DNA from: Acinetobacter johnsonii CIP 64.6
Lineage (GTDB): Bacteria; Pseudomonadota; Gammaproteobacteria; Pseudomonadales; Moraxellaceae
Direction of reading: 5' to 3'
NCBI RefSeq assembly: GCF_000368045.1
Contig: NZ_KB849230.1
Location: 62,001 to 126,000, forward strand
Length of the DNA: 64,000 bases
Below the pieces are notes generated by a model. The model worked only from the letters and a program-made list of their open reading frames with translations. It was not told the origin of the DNA and did not search any database. The position numbers and the translations under genes were made by a program. The stretch's first letter is position 1. Every line of letters begins with the position of its first letter. This document shows, one piece after another, positions 63,091-64,000 of this stretch.

Positions 63091-63961
63091 TATTATGTAG
63101 AAATCCATCAGTAATTAATTTATCTAAATCCAACCATTCCTTTTCCGTCAACTTTATTTCATTTTTATTCAGTACTCTTTCTATACTTTCCTGCCATAAC
63201 TTGATTAGTATTTTTTTATTTATTAATGGAATTTCAATTTGTAATTGAATTATTTTTTCCAAAAAAGTAGAACTTTTTTGATAAGAATAAGTTTGAGCTA
63301 AAGCCTGTGTAACTACATCTCTATCAAAGGACAGTATATAAGTCACATAATTAAAATCACCCATTAATTTAATAACTTTGAATAATTCTTGTATATTTTC
63401 ATTGGGTAATCTATCAATATCATCAATATAAATTACAACTTTCTTATTTTTCTCTTTTAATAACTTCTGAACTCTTTCTTTAAAATCCACTAAGTCAGAA
63501 GTTTTTAAAAAACTACTTAACCATGATGCAACTTTTTGCCCTGTATTACTTGGATCCCCTGATGCAGCACTGATTAAAGTACCAACTTTTTCAGTATGTG
63601 TTCTAAAAAAATTTCGTACTAAATCACCATTTGTTTCTAATTTACTATCTAAGGCTCTAGCAATTTCATTAAAGAAAAAAATTAATAACTCTTCTTCTCC
63701 ACTATATCTCCAAGGATTAAAAAAGATTGTTATCATATCTCTATGGCATTTCTGAAACCGTTCTTCTATTAAATTTAAAACTGAACTTTTCCCACTCCCC
63801 CATGCACCCATTAGTCCAATAGTGAAAGCATCATTTTCTGTCCTTTTTGCGACTATATCTGCAATATTATAAGCAAAATCTTTCCTTTCTAATAAATCCT
63901 CTTGATATCCTTTAATTGCTGAATCACTCACTAACGTCATTTTTATTCTTCCCTTGAACGC

Positions 63962-63990
63962 AAAAAAGCGCATCACTTGATACGCTTTTT
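63962..63990 (-). terminator. hairpin upstream of the KAP gene
   Basis: Imperfect stem AAAAAGCG-ATCA / TGAT-CGCTTTTT with A/T tracts. It lies just upstream of the KAP start and probably ends a minus-strand gene beyond the window. Confidence 0.6.
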
Positions 63991-64000
63991 ATGAGGCAGA

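Larger units (their letters stand above)
61594..63940 (-). pseudogene. KAP-family P-loop NTPase, interrupted by an IS5-family element
   Basis: The N-terminal part (63940-63091) shows Walker A GAWGSGKS at residues 45-52, the FNPW motif at 74-77 and Walker B IDDIDRLP at 172-179, all KAP marks. An insertion at 62144-63090 stops the frame after codon 283, adding RLPS. Removing the 947-bp element and one TA copy restores one frame of 465 codons through the C-terminal part (to 61594). The gene is far more AT-rich than its neighbours, as expected for a transferred gene. KAP proteins include phage-exclusion factors (PifA), but this function is only inferred. The ATG at 63940 has AAGGGAAG upstream. 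Confidence 0.88.

Overview
The window looks like a chromosomal segment of an Acinetobacter species (Moraxellaceae, Gammaproteobacteria). The gene set and protein sequences are those of that genus: an AbeM-type MATE pump, a CraA-type MFS pump, an Mla lipid-transport operon, a DEAD-box helicase with a long RG-rich tail, a large genus-type lipoprotein, and both hemN and hemF. The AT-rich intergenic spaces and many short A/T-flanked hairpin terminators fit too. No rRNA, tRNA or CRISPR array was seen. Family names rest on motifs and recalled relatives; no search was run.

Layout. 0.1-3 kb: cystathionine beta-lyase and a HerA-like ATPase. 3-5 kb: a nitric-oxide defence unit (hmp with two NsrR-type operators, then an Rrf2 regulator with NsrR-type cysteines). 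5-12.2 kb: engB, a metal-dependent hydrolase, a dicarboxylate symporter, tesB and plsB. 12.2-16.8 kb: an insertion-sequence island made of one IS30-family element and two apparently identical inverted ISNCY/IS1202-like elements that enclose a truncated TPR-like gene. 17-22.7 kb: SDR protein, recG-comF, Nudix-LOG pair, corA. 22.7-26 kb: mlaFEDCB. 26-32 kb: DEAD-box helicase with a long leader, suhB, dxs. 32-37 kb: ribA, hemN, hemF, a small membrane protein, aroE. 37-46 kb: large lipoprotein, acyl-CoA dehydrogenase, AcfC-like binding protein, Hsp31-like protein, a candidate sRNA, a ParB-like small protein and a DUF1254 protein. 46-61.4 kb: hemW, DMT protein, MATE pump, UbiB-type kinase, Zur-boxed rpmE2, crcB, HopJ-like protein, methyltransferase, Holliday-junction-resolvase-like protein, ParA-like ATPase, AI-2E transporter, sodC, YccS-like protein, DUF3817 protein and craA. 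61.6-64 kb: a very AT-rich KAP P-loop NTPase gene split by an IS5-family element.

How the parts work together. Hmp and NsrR form a self-contained NO sensor/detoxifier. MlaFEDCB maintains outer-membrane lipid asymmetry. RibA, Dxs, HemN/HemF, AroE and PlsB are housekeeping biosynthesis. Zur control of the zinc-free L31 paralogue points to zinc sparing. The most unusual parts are the two accessory islands. In the first, a 15-bp sequence next to the ISNCY copies is explained by inversion of the enclosed DNA through recombination between the copies, and both copies carry the same amber codon. In the second, removing the IS5-family element with one TA copy restores a 465-codon KAP NTPase frame, so a possible anti-phage or stress ATPase has been switched off by transposition.
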